A stretch of DNA of 35,274 nucleotides from CAZPUI01 sp964415525 (GCA_964415525.1 CAYQAS010000039.1:1-35274); one strand, 5' to 3'. Numbered from the stretch's first letter, positions 15,062 through 22,588 are shown. Numbers and translations: made by a program. The notes: generated by a model from the letters alone, not told the origin.

Positions 15062-15952
15062 ATGCCCAACACACGTGATTTCGACCTTCTGGAAGGCGGC
15101 TTCCACGGCCGCATCGGCGCCGCGTGCTCTGTGCTCTGCTGGATCGTGGGCAGCGGCCTGAGCTGGTACCTCAACCACTTCGCGCCCGCCCTCGCCCTGG
15201 GCCTGCTGGGCCTCTATCTGGCCGCGGCCATCAAGGTGGCTGCTCCCTGGGAAAAGGCCATCGTGCTGCGGATGGGGCGCTTTCGCGGTCTCAAGGGCCC
15301 CGGCCCCTTCCACGTCATTCCCGTCATCGACACCATCAACGGCTGGGTGGATCAGCGCATCCGCGTCAGCAGTGTGAAGGCGGAGACGACCCTGACCCAC
15401 GACACCGTGCCCGTGGATGTGGACGCCATCGTCTTCTGGGTGATCTGGAACGCGGAGAAGGCCGTGCTGGAGGTTCAGAACTACGCGGATGCGGTGGCCA
15501 TGAGCGCGCAGACGGCCCTCCGGGAGAGCATTGGTCGGCACGAGCTGGCGCAGATGGTCACGGACCGCGAGTCCATGGGCCTCGAGCTGCAGCGCATTCT
15601 GGACGAAAAGACCACGCCCTGGGGCATCACGGTGCAGTCCGTGGAGATCCGCGATGTGCAGATCCCCAAGGAGCTGCAGGACGCCATGAGCCGCCGCGCC
15701 CAGGCGGAGCGCGAACGCCAGGCCCGCATCATCCTCGGCACCGCCGAAACGGAGATCGCCGAGAAGTTCGCCCTGGCCTCTCAGCAGTACCAGGACAACC
15801 CAGTGGCCCTGCACCTGCGCGCCATGAACATGCTCTACGAGGCCATCAAGGAGAAGGGTTCCATGGTCATCGTGCCCTCCAGTGCCGTGGAGACCATGGG
15901 CCTCGGCGGGATGATGGGCATGGCGAGCATGAAGCGCCAACAGGACGCGTGA
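15062..15952 (+). CDS. Slipin / SPFH (stomatin-like) membrane protein
   Basis: The 296-aa protein has one or two N-terminal membrane helices (about residues 19-36 and 41-58). An SPFH/band-7 domain starting near AAPWEKAIVLRMGRFRGLKGPGPFHVIPVID follows. The middle has the stomatin-type DTVPVDVDAIVFWVI and the ESIGRHELAQMVTDRESM helix. A charged coiled coil (AQAERERQARI) precedes a C-terminal tail with ALHLRAMNMLYEAIKEKG. Slipins form membrane microdomain scaffolds and often pair with an NfeD partner protease-like protein. No NfeD gene is adjacent here. The start ATG has GAGGAG. It is in an operon with the upstream GntR gene and probably with the tiny membrane protein gene downstream. Confidence 0.92.
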   Translation: MPNTRDFDLLEGGFHGRIGAACSVLCWIVGSGLSWYLNHFAPALALGLLGLYLAAAIKVAAPWEKAIVLRMGRFRGLKGPGPFHVIPVIDTINGWVDQRIRVSSVKAETTLTHDTVPVDVDAIVFWVIWNAEKAVLEVQNYADAVAMSAQTALRESIGRHELAQMVTDRESMGLELQRILDEKTTPWGITVQSVEIRDVQIPKELQDAMSRRAQAERERQARIILGTAETEIAEKFALASQQYQDNPVALHLRAMNMLYEAIKEKGSMVIVPSSAVETMGLGGMMGMASMKRQQDA

Positions 15953-15959
15953 GGCTCCC

Positions 15960-16115
15960 ATGGGCACCCTCAAGGTTGGCCTGCTGATCCTTCCGTTGTT
16001 CCTGACCCTGGTCAGCCTGTGGGCCCTGCTCCAGATGGCCGTCGCCCTCAGCCTGGTGTTCCACAGCTCCCCCGTTCTAACCCGAACGACCCAGGCGCAA
16101 CATCCAGGTTCATGA
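15960..16115 (+). CDS. Small single-span membrane protein (51 aa)
   Basis: Seven bases after the slipin stop an ATG opens a 51-codon frame. It starts MGTLKVGLLILPLFLTLVSL and has one long hydrophobic helix (about residues 6-34), followed by a short polar tail ending QAQHPGS. A GAGGCTCCC element precedes it, nearly the same leader as the slipin gene's GAGGAGTTCCC. Spacing, leader and strong transmembrane character support a real gene, perhaps a small partner of the slipin. No family is recognised. Confidence 0.55.
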   Translation: MGTLKVGLLILPLFLTLVSLWALLQMAVALSLVFHSSPVLTRTTQAQHPGS

Positions 16116-16194
16116 AGAAACCGGCACGAAACATGAATATGACATTGTAGGCATGGGTCTACTGTCACCCTGACGGTCACTCTCCGGACTGCCC

Positions 16195-17469
16195 ATGCGC
16201 CCACTCGCCCTATGCCTGCTCGCCCCGGCCCTGGTCGCCCAGGCCTCTGACCTTCCCACCTCCTTTCGCCAGGAATTGAGGCGCCAAGCCGGTCCCTCCT
16301 GTCTGGTGCTGGAGGAGAAGGGGACCGCCCTCGGCGCGGAACTCGCGGCGCTCATGAACCACGAGGCCCTCGTCGATTTCGACCTCTCAAACAGCGCCTC
16401 CGAGTGGCTGCGCTGGAACAAGGACCTCCAGGCCTGGGCGCGCCGGCAACTCGGGAGCAGCGGTTGGGTGATTCTCGACCGAGACGGCCGGGTTCTGAAT
16501 CAAGGCAAGGTCTGGCCCAAGCCGGAAAGCCTTGCGGCACAGTTGCTCCAGGCGGGCGTGCGCCCACCCATCCAAGCCCTCACAGAATTCCTCCAGGCCC
16601 ATCCGGAGCACATGGAAACCCGGGTGGAGCGGATTCAGCTCCTGTTCCGAAAGGCGCAGCGGCGAACCCGCGCGCTCCGTGCCATCGAGCTCCGCCCCCG
16701 GGATCCCAACGCCCCAGGCGCCACCGCGACCGCCTGGACCTCCGTGCTCCTTCCCCTGCCGGAGGCCCCGGTCCCCCTAGAGTCCGCCCAGGATGAACGC
16801 CTCTGGGGTGCCCTGGCTCGGGAACTCGTGCGCCACCTGGAGACTCCAGCGTGGGGAGAGGCCATTCCGGACCTGAGTTCCAGAGAGCACTACCCCGCTG
16901 CGATCCATTCCCCCCTCATGCGCGCCGCGGCGCGGCGACTGCTCCCCAAGGTGCAGGAGCTCCTCCTCGACACGCCGCGTGGATTCGCCCTCTGGTCCCT
17001 GTGGGTGGATCTGAAGCGCATCGCGGGCGTGCCGGCAGACCGCGCCTTTTTGGCGGCCATCCTTCCGGATGCGGTGATCGTAGATGGCCGCCCCGCGCTG
17101 CCCGAACCCAACGAGCAGGCGCTCATGGCGGTGGTCGCGGATGCCCGGAAGAGCGGCGACTGGGCGGACGCCAAGGCCCTGCTCTGGGGCTACTGGCAGG
17201 TGCGCGTGCCCAAGGGCTCGCTCCCCCGCAAGGCCCGCACCGCCGACGCCGAGATTCTGCGAACTTTCCACGCCGACAGCGTGGCGGAGTGGCAGGGCTG
17301 GTTCGCGCCGACCCTGGAGGCCCTGGTGCGCACCCGCGACGATGGCCGGACGCTGGAGGTCGCACGCTACGTGCGAGCACTGCCCAACCTCCCCGACGCG
17401 GCTGCCCGCCTGCGCAAACTGGCCCTGGAACTCGGCCGCCCCGACCTGGCCCCCCGCTGGTCCGAATAG
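16195..17469 (+). CDS. Secreted protein of unknown function, paralogue A
   Basis: The 424-aa protein has a short Sec signal peptide (MRPLALCLLAPALVAQA). No known domain was recognised. The N-terminal third alternates short strands and helices and ends with a WVILDRDGRVLNQG segment, which recalls thioredoxin-like folds but has no CxxC. The rest is helical and TPR-like, for example HPEHMETRVERIQLLFRKAQ and ALWSLWVDLKRIAG. It is a diverged paralogue of the protein encoded at 17749-19053: both share signal peptide, LDRDGR/LDSEGR, RTRAL and ALWSLW landmarks in the same order. The stop codon TAG is formed by the first three bases of the inserted inverted-repeat element. Confidence 0.75.
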   Translation: MRPLALCLLAPALVAQASDLPTSFRQELRRQAGPSCLVLEEKGTALGAELAALMNHEALVDFDLSNSASEWLRWNKDLQAWARRQLGSSGWVILDRDGRVLNQGKVWPKPESLAAQLLQAGVRPPIQALTEFLQAHPEHMETRVERIQLLFRKAQRRTRALRAIELRPRDPNAPGATATAWTSVLLPLPEAPVPLESAQDERLWGALARELVRHLETPAWGEAIPDLSSREHYPAAIHSPLMRAAARRLLPKVQELLLDTPRGFALWSLWVDLKRIAGVPADRAFLAAILPDAVIVDGRPALPEPNEQALMAVVADARKSGDWADAKALLWGYWQVRVPKGSLPRKARTADAEILRTFHADSVAEWQGWFAPTLEALVRTRDDGRTLEVARYVRALPNLPDAAARLRKLALELGRPDLAPRWSE

Positions 17470-17491
17470 GGCCTGCTTTCAGAGTGGGAGC
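17467..17491 (+). repeat. Left terminal inverted repeat of the MITE-like element
   Basis: This is the 25-base arm, identical to the reverse complement of 17715-17739. It contains the TAG stop codon of the upstream gene. Confidence 0.9.
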
Positions 17492-17714
17492 GCGTCGCGC
17501 AAGGGGCGCCGCCCAAGCCAACCAAGGAGAGCGACGATGGTAATAGTGGGTCTATTGGCGAGGAGCTCGACGCCGGATGGCGCCGGGCGCCGCCCCTTGC
17601 CCTTCGGGACGTGGCCAGCCGCGTCCGGTGCTGCGTTGGCGACCTTGAACGATGTCCCGCATCGCCCTTCGGTCACCGCCTTGCCCCGAACGCGGCTGGC
17701 CGACGTCGCGGCAT

Positions 17715-17739
17715 GCTCCCACTCTGAAAGCAGGCCCTA
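17715..17739 (-). repeat. Right terminal inverted repeat of the MITE-like element
   Basis: This is the 25-base arm, the exact reverse complement of 17467-17491. It ends in TA next to the GGAG Shine-Dalgarno of the gene starting at 17749. Confidence 0.9.
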
Positions 17740-17748
17740 GGAGCCCCC

Positions 17749-19053
17749 ATGCGACGCCTCGCCCTCGCCCTGTTCGCCCTGCCCCTCGCCGCCCAGATCG
17801 TCACCATGGGCTCCGCCCCCGAATCCAAGGAACTGTCCTCCTTTCTCGCACGTCTCTCCAACGATCGCCCCACGCTGGTCGTGCTGGACACCCCCAAGGC
17901 TGGCTGGGAGGCCGCTTTCCGCGCCCTCTTCCGCAAGGCGCCCGTCGTGGATTACTTCCCGCAGCAGGGCTTCAAACCCCTACTGGTCGGCGAAGGCATC
18001 GGCGCCCAACTCGCGGACCGGGAGAACTGGGAAGCCGTGCCCCGGTGGTTGTTGCTGGATTCAGAAGGCCGCATCCACACGGAATCCGAGGAGCGACCTA
18101 CGCCCGAAACCCTGGCCACGGCTTTGAGGGATGCGGGATGGCGCCCGCCCCTTGAGGCCGCTGAGAAAGCCCTGGCGGCCCGCCCTACCCACCTTGGTTT
18201 CCATCAGGACCGCCTCCGCAACCTCCTGGAACTCGCAGAAGTGCGCACTCGCGCCCTGTTGGATCTGCCAGACCCCAAGGAAGGCAAGGGCAGCCGCATG
18301 GCCGTCATGGATGCAGAAGGCTTCGACTTCAACAACCAGGTTGCCCCCCTCGACCCCCTCAAAGAGCGCCCGGTTCGAGATCTCTCCGACGCCGATGATG
18401 AGGCGATCTGGGGGCCGTTCAGCCAGGCTCTGCGCCAGTACGTGGCGCTGGAGAACTGGGCCACCCAAGGGACCGGCTATCGCTACCGCACCATGAACCT
18501 TCGGCCTTTTCTCCCGGTGGCCACCCCGTTCGCCCGCATCAGCCCGCGCTGCCGCGAGGCCTATACGACCGTGCTGGAAGCTACGGAATTCGCCCTTCAG
18601 CGCGTGCCCACCTCCGCCGCCCTCTGGAGTCTCTGGACCGCCCTATCCGCCTTTGTGGACCGGCCCCTGGAACCGCTGCTTGCCGGCATCACCCCCAACC
18701 CACTGTCGGAAGCCACCTGGCCGCCGCCCTTCCTGCGGCTGCAGGCCATGCGTGAGGCCATGACGGCCAAGCAGTGGAGCCGTGCCGAAACCCTGGTGAA
18801 GGGCCACTGGGAGCGGCTGCTGGAGCTGGGGACTTCAAAGGATAAGGAGCACAGCCTGCTCACGAGTGCCCAGTGGGACCGGATCGGCGGTCCGTACCTG
18901 GAGATCCTCCTGCGGCAGGACCGATCCACAGATGCGGAAGCCATCCTAGGCGCCTGGGAGCGCCATCAGGGCTGGGACGGCGCCCGCACCCGCGCGGTGG
19001 GCATCGCCCAGACCTGCGGACAGGGTGGGCTCGCAGAGAAGTGGAAACGCTGA
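17749..19053 (+). CDS. Secreted protein of unknown function, paralogue B
   Basis: The 434-aa protein has a short Sec signal peptide (MRRLALALFALPLAAQI). It is a paralogue of the 424-aa protein upstream. The first domain resembles a thioredoxin-like or bacterial vWA-less sensor fold, with TLVVLDTPKAGWEAAF and RWLLLDSEGRIHTESE, but has no catalytic cysteines. The helical C-terminal part has TPR-like pairs, including ALWSLWTALSAFVDRP and AKQWSRAETLVKGHWERL. No enzymatic motif is visible. GGAG lies five bases before the ATG. Before insertion of the intervening element the two genes would have been about 9 bp apart, so they probably formed one operon. The role is unknown, perhaps a periplasmic scaffold or cargo-handling protein. 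Confidence 0.75.
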   Translation: MRRLALALFALPLAAQIVTMGSAPESKELSSFLARLSNDRPTLVVLDTPKAGWEAAFRALFRKAPVVDYFPQQGFKPLLVGEGIGAQLADRENWEAVPRWLLLDSEGRIHTESEERPTPETLATALRDAGWRPPLEAAEKALAARPTHLGFHQDRLRNLLELAEVRTRALLDLPDPKEGKGSRMAVMDAEGFDFNNQVAPLDPLKERPVRDLSDADDEAIWGPFSQALRQYVALENWATQGTGYRYRTMNLRPFLPVATPFARISPRCREAYTTVLEATEFALQRVPTSAALWSLWTALSAFVDRPLEPLLAGITPNPLSEATWPPPFLRLQAMREAMTAKQWSRAETLVKGHWERLLELGTSKDKEHSLLTSAQWDRIGGPYLEILLRQDRSTDAEAILGAWERHQGWDGARTRAVGIAQTCGQGGLAEKWKR

Positions 19054-19185
19054 GCGACCGCGCCTCGGCCTAGGTTTCCACTCACCCCCGGGACGGCGCC
19101 GTTCACAGGCACCCTGTGCCATTCGTCGTCTGCGCCCCGCGACACGAGCGGCCTCTGTTTCCATGGAACCAACTGGAGCCCCGCC

Positions 19186-20037
19186 ATGGATGCCGTTCCG
19201 AACCCTTCCACCCCGCCCACGCCGGCTGAGCCCCCCGTGATGCCATTCCCCGGGATCGCCCAGGGCTTCGGCGTGCTGGGCATCTGGATGGCCTTCACCA
19301 TTCCCGCCTCCATTCCCGCGCTGGTGGCCCGTCTCGTCCACTTCCCGCGCACGGCCGCATGGCTCACGCTGCTCGGCAGCCTCGCTGCCACCGCCGGTGC
19401 GCTCTGGATCGCGTCCCAGTGGGGGCGCTGCTCCTGGCGCGCCTTCTTCCCCCATCGCAGGGTGTCCGCCTCGGCCTGGTTCGGTACGCTCTTCGGTGCC
19501 CTGGGGCTCGTGCTGGTGCTCAATGGCGTGGACAACCTGTTTCAACACCTCTGGCCCGCACCCGCCTGGCTGGAGGGCATGCTGATGGACGCTGGGGTGC
19601 CGGTGGTGGTGCTGGGAGCGGCCCTGACGGAGGAGCCCCTCTGTCGGGGCGTCCTGCTGCGAGGCTTCCGGGCCCGCTACGGTGCGAACCGCGCCATGGT
19701 CTACAGCGCCCTGCTCTTTGCGCTCGTGCACCTGAATCCCTGGCAGGCCATCGGCGCCTTCTTTCTCGGGCTCTACTTCGCCTGGCTCGTCCAGCGCACC
19801 GGCTCCATCTGGCCCGCCGTGTTGGGCCACGCCGTCAACAACGGCATCGCGCTGCTGGCCATGCGCCAGAAGTGGCCCAGCCTCGGCGACCACACCCTCC
19901 AGCCCTTCAGCTGGTGGGTGGCGGGCGCCCTGCTCACCGTCGTGGGATTGAACATCGTCCGGCAGGCCACACAGGACCGCATCGACGCTGAATCCGTGCC
20001 GACCGCTGTCCCCCTCAGCCTGGAAGTCCAGCCGTGA
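19186..20037 (+). CDS. CPBP family intramembrane metalloprotease (Abi/Rce1-like)
   Basis: The 283-aa polytopic membrane protein has about seven or eight hydrophobic helices. The family motifs are present: EEPLCRGVLLRGF with Glu149-Glu150, ALVHLNPWQ with His182, and GHAVNNG with His215 and Asn218. These form the presumed zinc site of CAAX-protease/bacteriocin-processing enzymes. The substrate is unknown. A proline-rich N-terminus (1-22) is cytoplasmic or disordered. The ATG at 19186 has TGGAG upstream. Its stop overlaps the GTG start of the LytTR response regulator, so the two are translated together. Membrane proteases of this family paired with LytTR regulators occur in quorum-sensing and bacteriocin loci, which is only a hint here. 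Confidence 0.9.
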   Translation: MDAVPNPSTPPTPAEPPVMPFPGIAQGFGVLGIWMAFTIPASIPALVARLVHFPRTAAWLTLLGSLAATAGALWIASQWGRCSWRAFFPHRRVSASAWFGTLFGALGLVLVLNGVDNLFQHLWPAPAWLEGMLMDAGVPVVVLGAALTEEPLCRGVLLRGFRARYGANRAMVYSALLFALVHLNPWQAIGAFFLGLYFAWLVQRTGSIWPAVLGHAVNNGIALLAMRQKWPSLGDHTLQPFSWWVAGALLTVVGLNIVRQATQDRIDAESVPTAVPLSLEVQP

Positions 20038-20717
20038 TCCGCATCGTGGTCGTGGAGGATGAGCCCCTCTCCCGCCAACACCTCATCGACCTGCTGGAGG
20101 AACTGCCGGGGGTGCAGGTGGTGGGCGAGGCGGAGAACGGCCGCCTAGGCCTGCAGCGCATCGCGGAGCTGAAGCCGGATGCGGTCTTTCTCGATATCGA
20201 GATGCCGGGCATCAAGGGCACGGAGGTCATGCACCTGCTGCCGGAGCCTCGCCCAGCCGTCGTCTTCGTCACGGCCTATGCCGAACACGCCGTGGAGGCC
20301 TTTGCGGGCGGAGCGACTCACTACCTGCTCAAGCCCATCAGCCGCGTGGCGGTGGCCCAGGCCCTGAGCCGCATCCGCCCCAAGGACGACCCCCTCCAGA
20401 AGGCGTGGCTGCGCATCCCCGTGCGGCGCAAGAGCGGCACCAAGCTCCTGCGGCCCGAAGACGTGGACGCCCTCGTGGCGGACCTCGGCGACTGCGCCGC
20501 CTGGACAGCGGAAGGCCGGCTTCCGGTGGACGGCACCCTCGGCCATTGGGAGGAGCGCCTCGCCGAGCATGGATTCCTGCGCGTGCACCGCAACGCCCTG
20601 GTGAACCTCGCCAGCGTGAAGGAGATGACGCCGGAGGACGAACTCGTGCTGCCCAGCGGACGCCTCGCCATCAGCCGACGGCGGATGGAGGAAGTGCGCA
20701 AGGCGCTGGGACTGTAG
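20034..20717 (+). CDS. LytTR family response regulator
   Basis: The 227-aa protein has a receiver domain (about 1-118) with acidic pocket VVVEDE, phosphoacceptor Asp54 in FLDIEMPG and the conserved Lys in YLLKPISR. A LytTR DNA-binding domain (about 130-227) follows, containing FLRVHRNALVNLASVKEM and ending LVLPSGRLAISRRRMEEVRKALGL-like sequence. It starts at GTG 20034, overlapping the protease stop as GTGA. It is the only intact LytTR regulator in the window and so a candidate partner of the two LytS-type kinases at 12199-14366, which have none next to them. Its C-terminus matches the remnant at 10361-10465. It ends seven bases from the convergent smpB stop, with the palindrome AGGGCGCCCT between. 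Confidence 0.92.
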   Translation: MIRIVVVEDEPLSRQHLIDLLEELPGVQVVGEAENGRLGLQRIAELKPDAVFLDIEMPGIKGTEVMHLLPEPRPAVVFVTAYAEHAVEAFAGGATHYLLKPISRVAVAQALSRIRPKDDPLQKAWLRIPVRRKSGTKLLRPEDVDALVADLGDCAAWTAEGRLPVDGTLGHWEERLAEHGFLRVHRNALVNLASVKEMTPEDELVLPSGRLAISRRRMEEVRKALGL

Positions 20718-20724
20718 GGCGCCC

Positions 20725-21180
20725 TTACTCCCGGTCGCCCTTGCGGATGCGATCCATCTCGCGCTTCTGCTCGCGCTCTTTCAGCGCCTCGCGCTTGTCG
20801 CCCAGCTTCTTGCCTTCCGCCAGGGCGATGCGCACCTTGATGAGGCCGCGGTCGCTCAGGTGGATGTCCAAGGGGATCAGCGTGTAGCCCTTGCGGTCGA
20901 CCTTGCTGATGATGCGTTTGATCTCGGCGCCGTGGAGCAGCAGCTTGCGCGGGCGCAGGGGCTCGTGGTTGATGTAGCCGCCGTGGCTGTAAGCGTTGAT
21001 GTGGGCCTGTTTGAGCCACAGCCCGCCATCCTGGACATCCACGTAGGCGTCCTGCAGGTTGCCCTTGCCGTTGCGCAGGCTCTTCACCTCGCTGCCCAGC
21101 AGCACGAGCCCCGCCTCCCACGTCTCGAGGATGTGGTAGTCGTGCTGCGCCTTGCGGTTGCGAACGAGGTCTTCGGCCAT
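20725..21180 (-). CDS. smpB: SsrA-binding protein SmpB
   Basis: The 151-aa protein binds tmRNA and brings it to stalled ribosomes for trans-translation. The family sequence is clear: an N-terminal ARN-like start (DLVRNRKAQHDYHILETWEAG), then GLVLLGSEVKSLRNGKGNLQDAYV, then AHINAYSHGGYINHEPLRPRKLLLH, then a basic C-terminal tail (REALKEREQKREMDRIRKGDRE) that enters the mRNA channel. Length is normal. The start ATG is at 21178-21180. The gene is convergent with the LytTR regulator and divergent from the exported coiled-coil protein gene. No tmRNA gene is in the window. Confidence 0.96.
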   Translation of the reverse strand: MAEDLVRNRKAQHDYHILETWEAGLVLLGSEVKSLRNGKGNLQDAYVDVQDGGLWLKQAHINAYSHGGYINHEPLRPRKLLLHGAEIKRIISKVDRKGYTLIPLDIHLSDRGLIKVRIALAEGKKLGDKREALKEREQKREMDRIRKGDRE

Positions 21181-21321
21181 GGGACCAGTGTACTGGAGCC
21201 TCCGGCGCAGCGGCGGATCGGGTCCCTCGGAGTGGACCCCTGCCCATTTCCGCCGTGGCCCTCCCCTCGCTCCCCCGGAGGGACTACCTTGAGCCCATCA
21301 TCCGCTGACGGAGGCCCACCC

Positions 21322-22119
21322 ATGTCCCCACGCCGCACCCTCTGCATCGCCAGTCTCGTCGCCGTCCCCGTGCTCCTATGGGCCGCCGCCGATGCGCTTC
21401 AGGACTTGAAGTGGGGCAAGGGCGCCTTCGAGAACGCCGTCTTCGACTTCGTCACCAGCGAGGGGCGTCCGCACTTCAACGGCAACATCGGCGCCGCCAA
21501 GGCCCTGCCCGCGGGCCGGCGCGCCGAAGTGGTGACGGCCCTCTGCGGCAAGGCAAAGGCCTACGTGCAGAGCGAGGCTTTCCGGAAGAAATACGAGGCC
21601 TGGCGCAAGGATCGCGCCCCGGAGGCCCCGGGCGCCAAGAAGACCCTCGCCCAGATGAAGGCCGAACAGGCCAAACAGCAGGATGAAGCCAACAAGGGCC
21701 TGAAGGAGGCCGAAGCCGCCCTCAAGATGCTGCCCAAGGAGGCCCAGGAGCAGGCCCGCGCTGCGTTTGCGGAGATGCGCAAGGTCCAGGGCACGATGCC
21801 GAAGATCAGCGACGCCCAGCTCCAGCAGGCGGAGGACTACCGCGCCCAGGCGGCCCAGAAGGACTACCAGGACGCGCTCCAGCGCATGCCTCCTGCGGAT
21901 CCCAAGCCGCTTCTCCGCAAGGCGCTCCAGACCGCCCTGGCGGAGACCGACGGCCTGGACTACGGCGCCGCCCTGACCACTGAGTACGGCAAGAAGCGCT
22001 TCACGAACGCCGCCTTCGAGGGGAAAGGCGACCTGTGGAAGAAGGGCTATCGCGCGGGACGCGAGGCCACCGAAGCCGCACGCAGCTTCGCTCGGCAGTG
22101 GCTCGCGGAGCTGAAATAG
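21322..22119 (+). CDS. Exported coiled-coil protein of unknown function
   Basis: The 265-aa protein has an N-terminal hydrophobic segment (about residues 5-22, ending WAAADA), probably a signal peptide. The middle (about 95-190) is rich in Ala, Lys, Gln and Glu and predicted to form a long coiled coil, for example LAQMKAEQAKQQDEANKGLKEAEAA. The end repeats a pattern seen near the start: YGKKRFTNAAFEGKGDLWKKGY resembles WGKGAFENAVFDFVTSEG. No family is recognised. The ATG at 21322 has CGGAGG upstream. The open frame continues far upstream over smpB on the other strand, but that part is not coding. A palindromic repeat element follows directly. Confidence 0.72.
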   Translation: MSPRRTLCIASLVAVPVLLWAAADALQDLKWGKGAFENAVFDFVTSEGRPHFNGNIGAAKALPAGRRAEVVTALCGKAKAYVQSEAFRKKYEAWRKDRAPEAPGAKKTLAQMKAEQAKQQDEANKGLKEAEAALKMLPKEAQEQARAAFAEMRKVQGTMPKISDAQLQQAEDYRAQAAQKDYQDALQRMPPADPKPLLRKALQTALAETDGLDYGAALTTEYGKKRFTNAAFEGKGDLWKKGYRAGREATEAARSFARQWLAELK

Positions 22120-22120
22120 G

Positions 22121-22319
22121 CACCGCGAAGATCGCAAATCGCCCTTCGGACGCGCGAAAGGAACCAGGGACGGTGTCGCCCCTTTGCACGCTGGGGACGG
22201 GCTGGCACTCATGGCCTGTCAGCCCCCCGCATGCAAAACCAGTCGCGCGTGGCTGAGGGCCTTGAGCTCAGGCGACTCCGTTCCTGCCATTTCGCGGTTT
22301 TCGTGCCTTTCGCGGTTCC
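22121..22319 (+). repeat. Palindromic intergenic repeat, copy A
   Basis: The roughly 200-bp non-coding element begins CACCGCGAAGATCGCAAA and ends TTTCGTGCCTTTCGCGGTTC, so its ends are imperfect inverted copies. Its core follows copy B at 25018-25198 in order: GCGAAA, a GGGACG/AGGACG step, CTTTGCA, GGGGAC, a GTCAG/CCCCCGC segment, then CCAGYCGCG, then ATTTCGCG or TTTCGCG. It starts right after the stop of the coiled-coil protein gene and ends 90 bases before the thr leader peptide. Confidence 0.65.
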
Positions 22320-22323
22320 GGCG

Positions 22324-22348
22324 CTATTGGGCTTAGGCAGGCCAATAG
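22324..22348. other. Hairpin in the thr operon leader region
   Basis: CTATTGG (22324-22330) pairs with CCAATAG (22342-22348) around an 11-base loop. It could be an operator dyad or part of the end of the preceding repeat. TTGACG at 22371-22376 downstream could be a -35 of the thr promoter, although I see no convincing -10. Confidence 0.35.
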
Positions 22349-22408
22349 GTGGGTCGGTTCATTTTTCGGATTGACGAAGATCACAGGAATAGGCCAAGGT
22401 CAGAACCC

Positions 22409-22528
22409 ATGAGCCGCACGTCCGTCCGTCCCGCCTCCGCGATGCCCCTCGGCATCCGGGCGATCGCGTGCGTCCTCGCCACCACCGGCATCACTACCAC
22501 CACTACCGCCCAGGTGCGGAGGGTTTAG
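22409..22528 (+). CDS. thrL: thr operon leader peptide
   Basis: The 39-codon frame is MSRTSVRPASAMPLGIRAIA then CVLATTGITTTTTAQVRRV. Seven threonines and an isoleucine fall in a nine-residue run (TTGITTTTT, codons 25-33), the hallmark of a threonine attenuator leader, as in E. coli thrL. It lies directly before thrB-thrC and is followed by an antiterminator and terminator. When charged tRNA-Thr is scarce the ribosome would stall in this run, leaving 22513-22519 free to form the antiterminator. The peptide itself has no further expected function. The ATG at 22409 has a weak AAGGT upstream. An internal ATG at 22442 is possible. Confidence 0.88.
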   Translation: MSRTSVRPASAMPLGIRAIACVLATTGITTTTTAQVRRV

Positions 22529-22561
22529 CCGGTTTCCGAATCCCGCTGAACGCCCCGCACC
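22513..22561 (+). promoter_or_regulatory. thr antiterminator pairing
   Basis: GGTGCGG (22513-22519), at the end of the leader peptide gene, is perfectly complementary to CCGCACC (22555-22561). This pairing would occupy the left arm of the terminator (22552-22558), so the two structures exclude each other. A ribosome that finishes the leader peptide covers 22513-22519 and so favours termination. Confidence 0.75.
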
Positions 22562-22588
22562 GGACCGGTCGCGGGGCTTTCTGTTTCT
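22552..22588 (+). terminator. thr operon attenuator terminator
   Basis: The stem GCCCCGC (22552-22558) pairs with GCGGGGC (22571-22577), with ACCG/CGGT extending it inside. It is followed by CTTTCTGTTTCT. It lies 24 bases after the leader peptide stop and 38 before thrB. Confidence 0.85.

Larger units (their letters stand above)
17467..17739. mobile_element. MITE-like element with 25-bp perfect terminal inverted repeats
   Basis: The 273-bp element is bounded by perfect 25-base inverted copies at 17467-17491 and 17715-17739. The ends are TAGGGCCTGC... and ...GCAGGCCCTA. Taking the outer TA as target duplication, the true repeats are 23 bp. TA targets are typical of IS630/Tc1-mariner-type elements. 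Inside there is further dyad structure: GGCCAGCCGCGT pairs with ACGCGGCTGGCC, and CAAGGGGCGCCGCCC nearly pairs with a GC-rich copy near 17585-17600. No transposase gene fits. Removing the element and one TA restores GAATAGGAGCCCCCATG, that is, a stop codon overlapping a Shine-Dalgarno and the next start. Confidence 0.8.

Noticed and set aside
17479..17676. Open frame on the minus strand inside the MITE-like element
   Set aside because: It has no transposase motif, is only about 65 codons, and its sequence is dominated by inverted-repeat structure.
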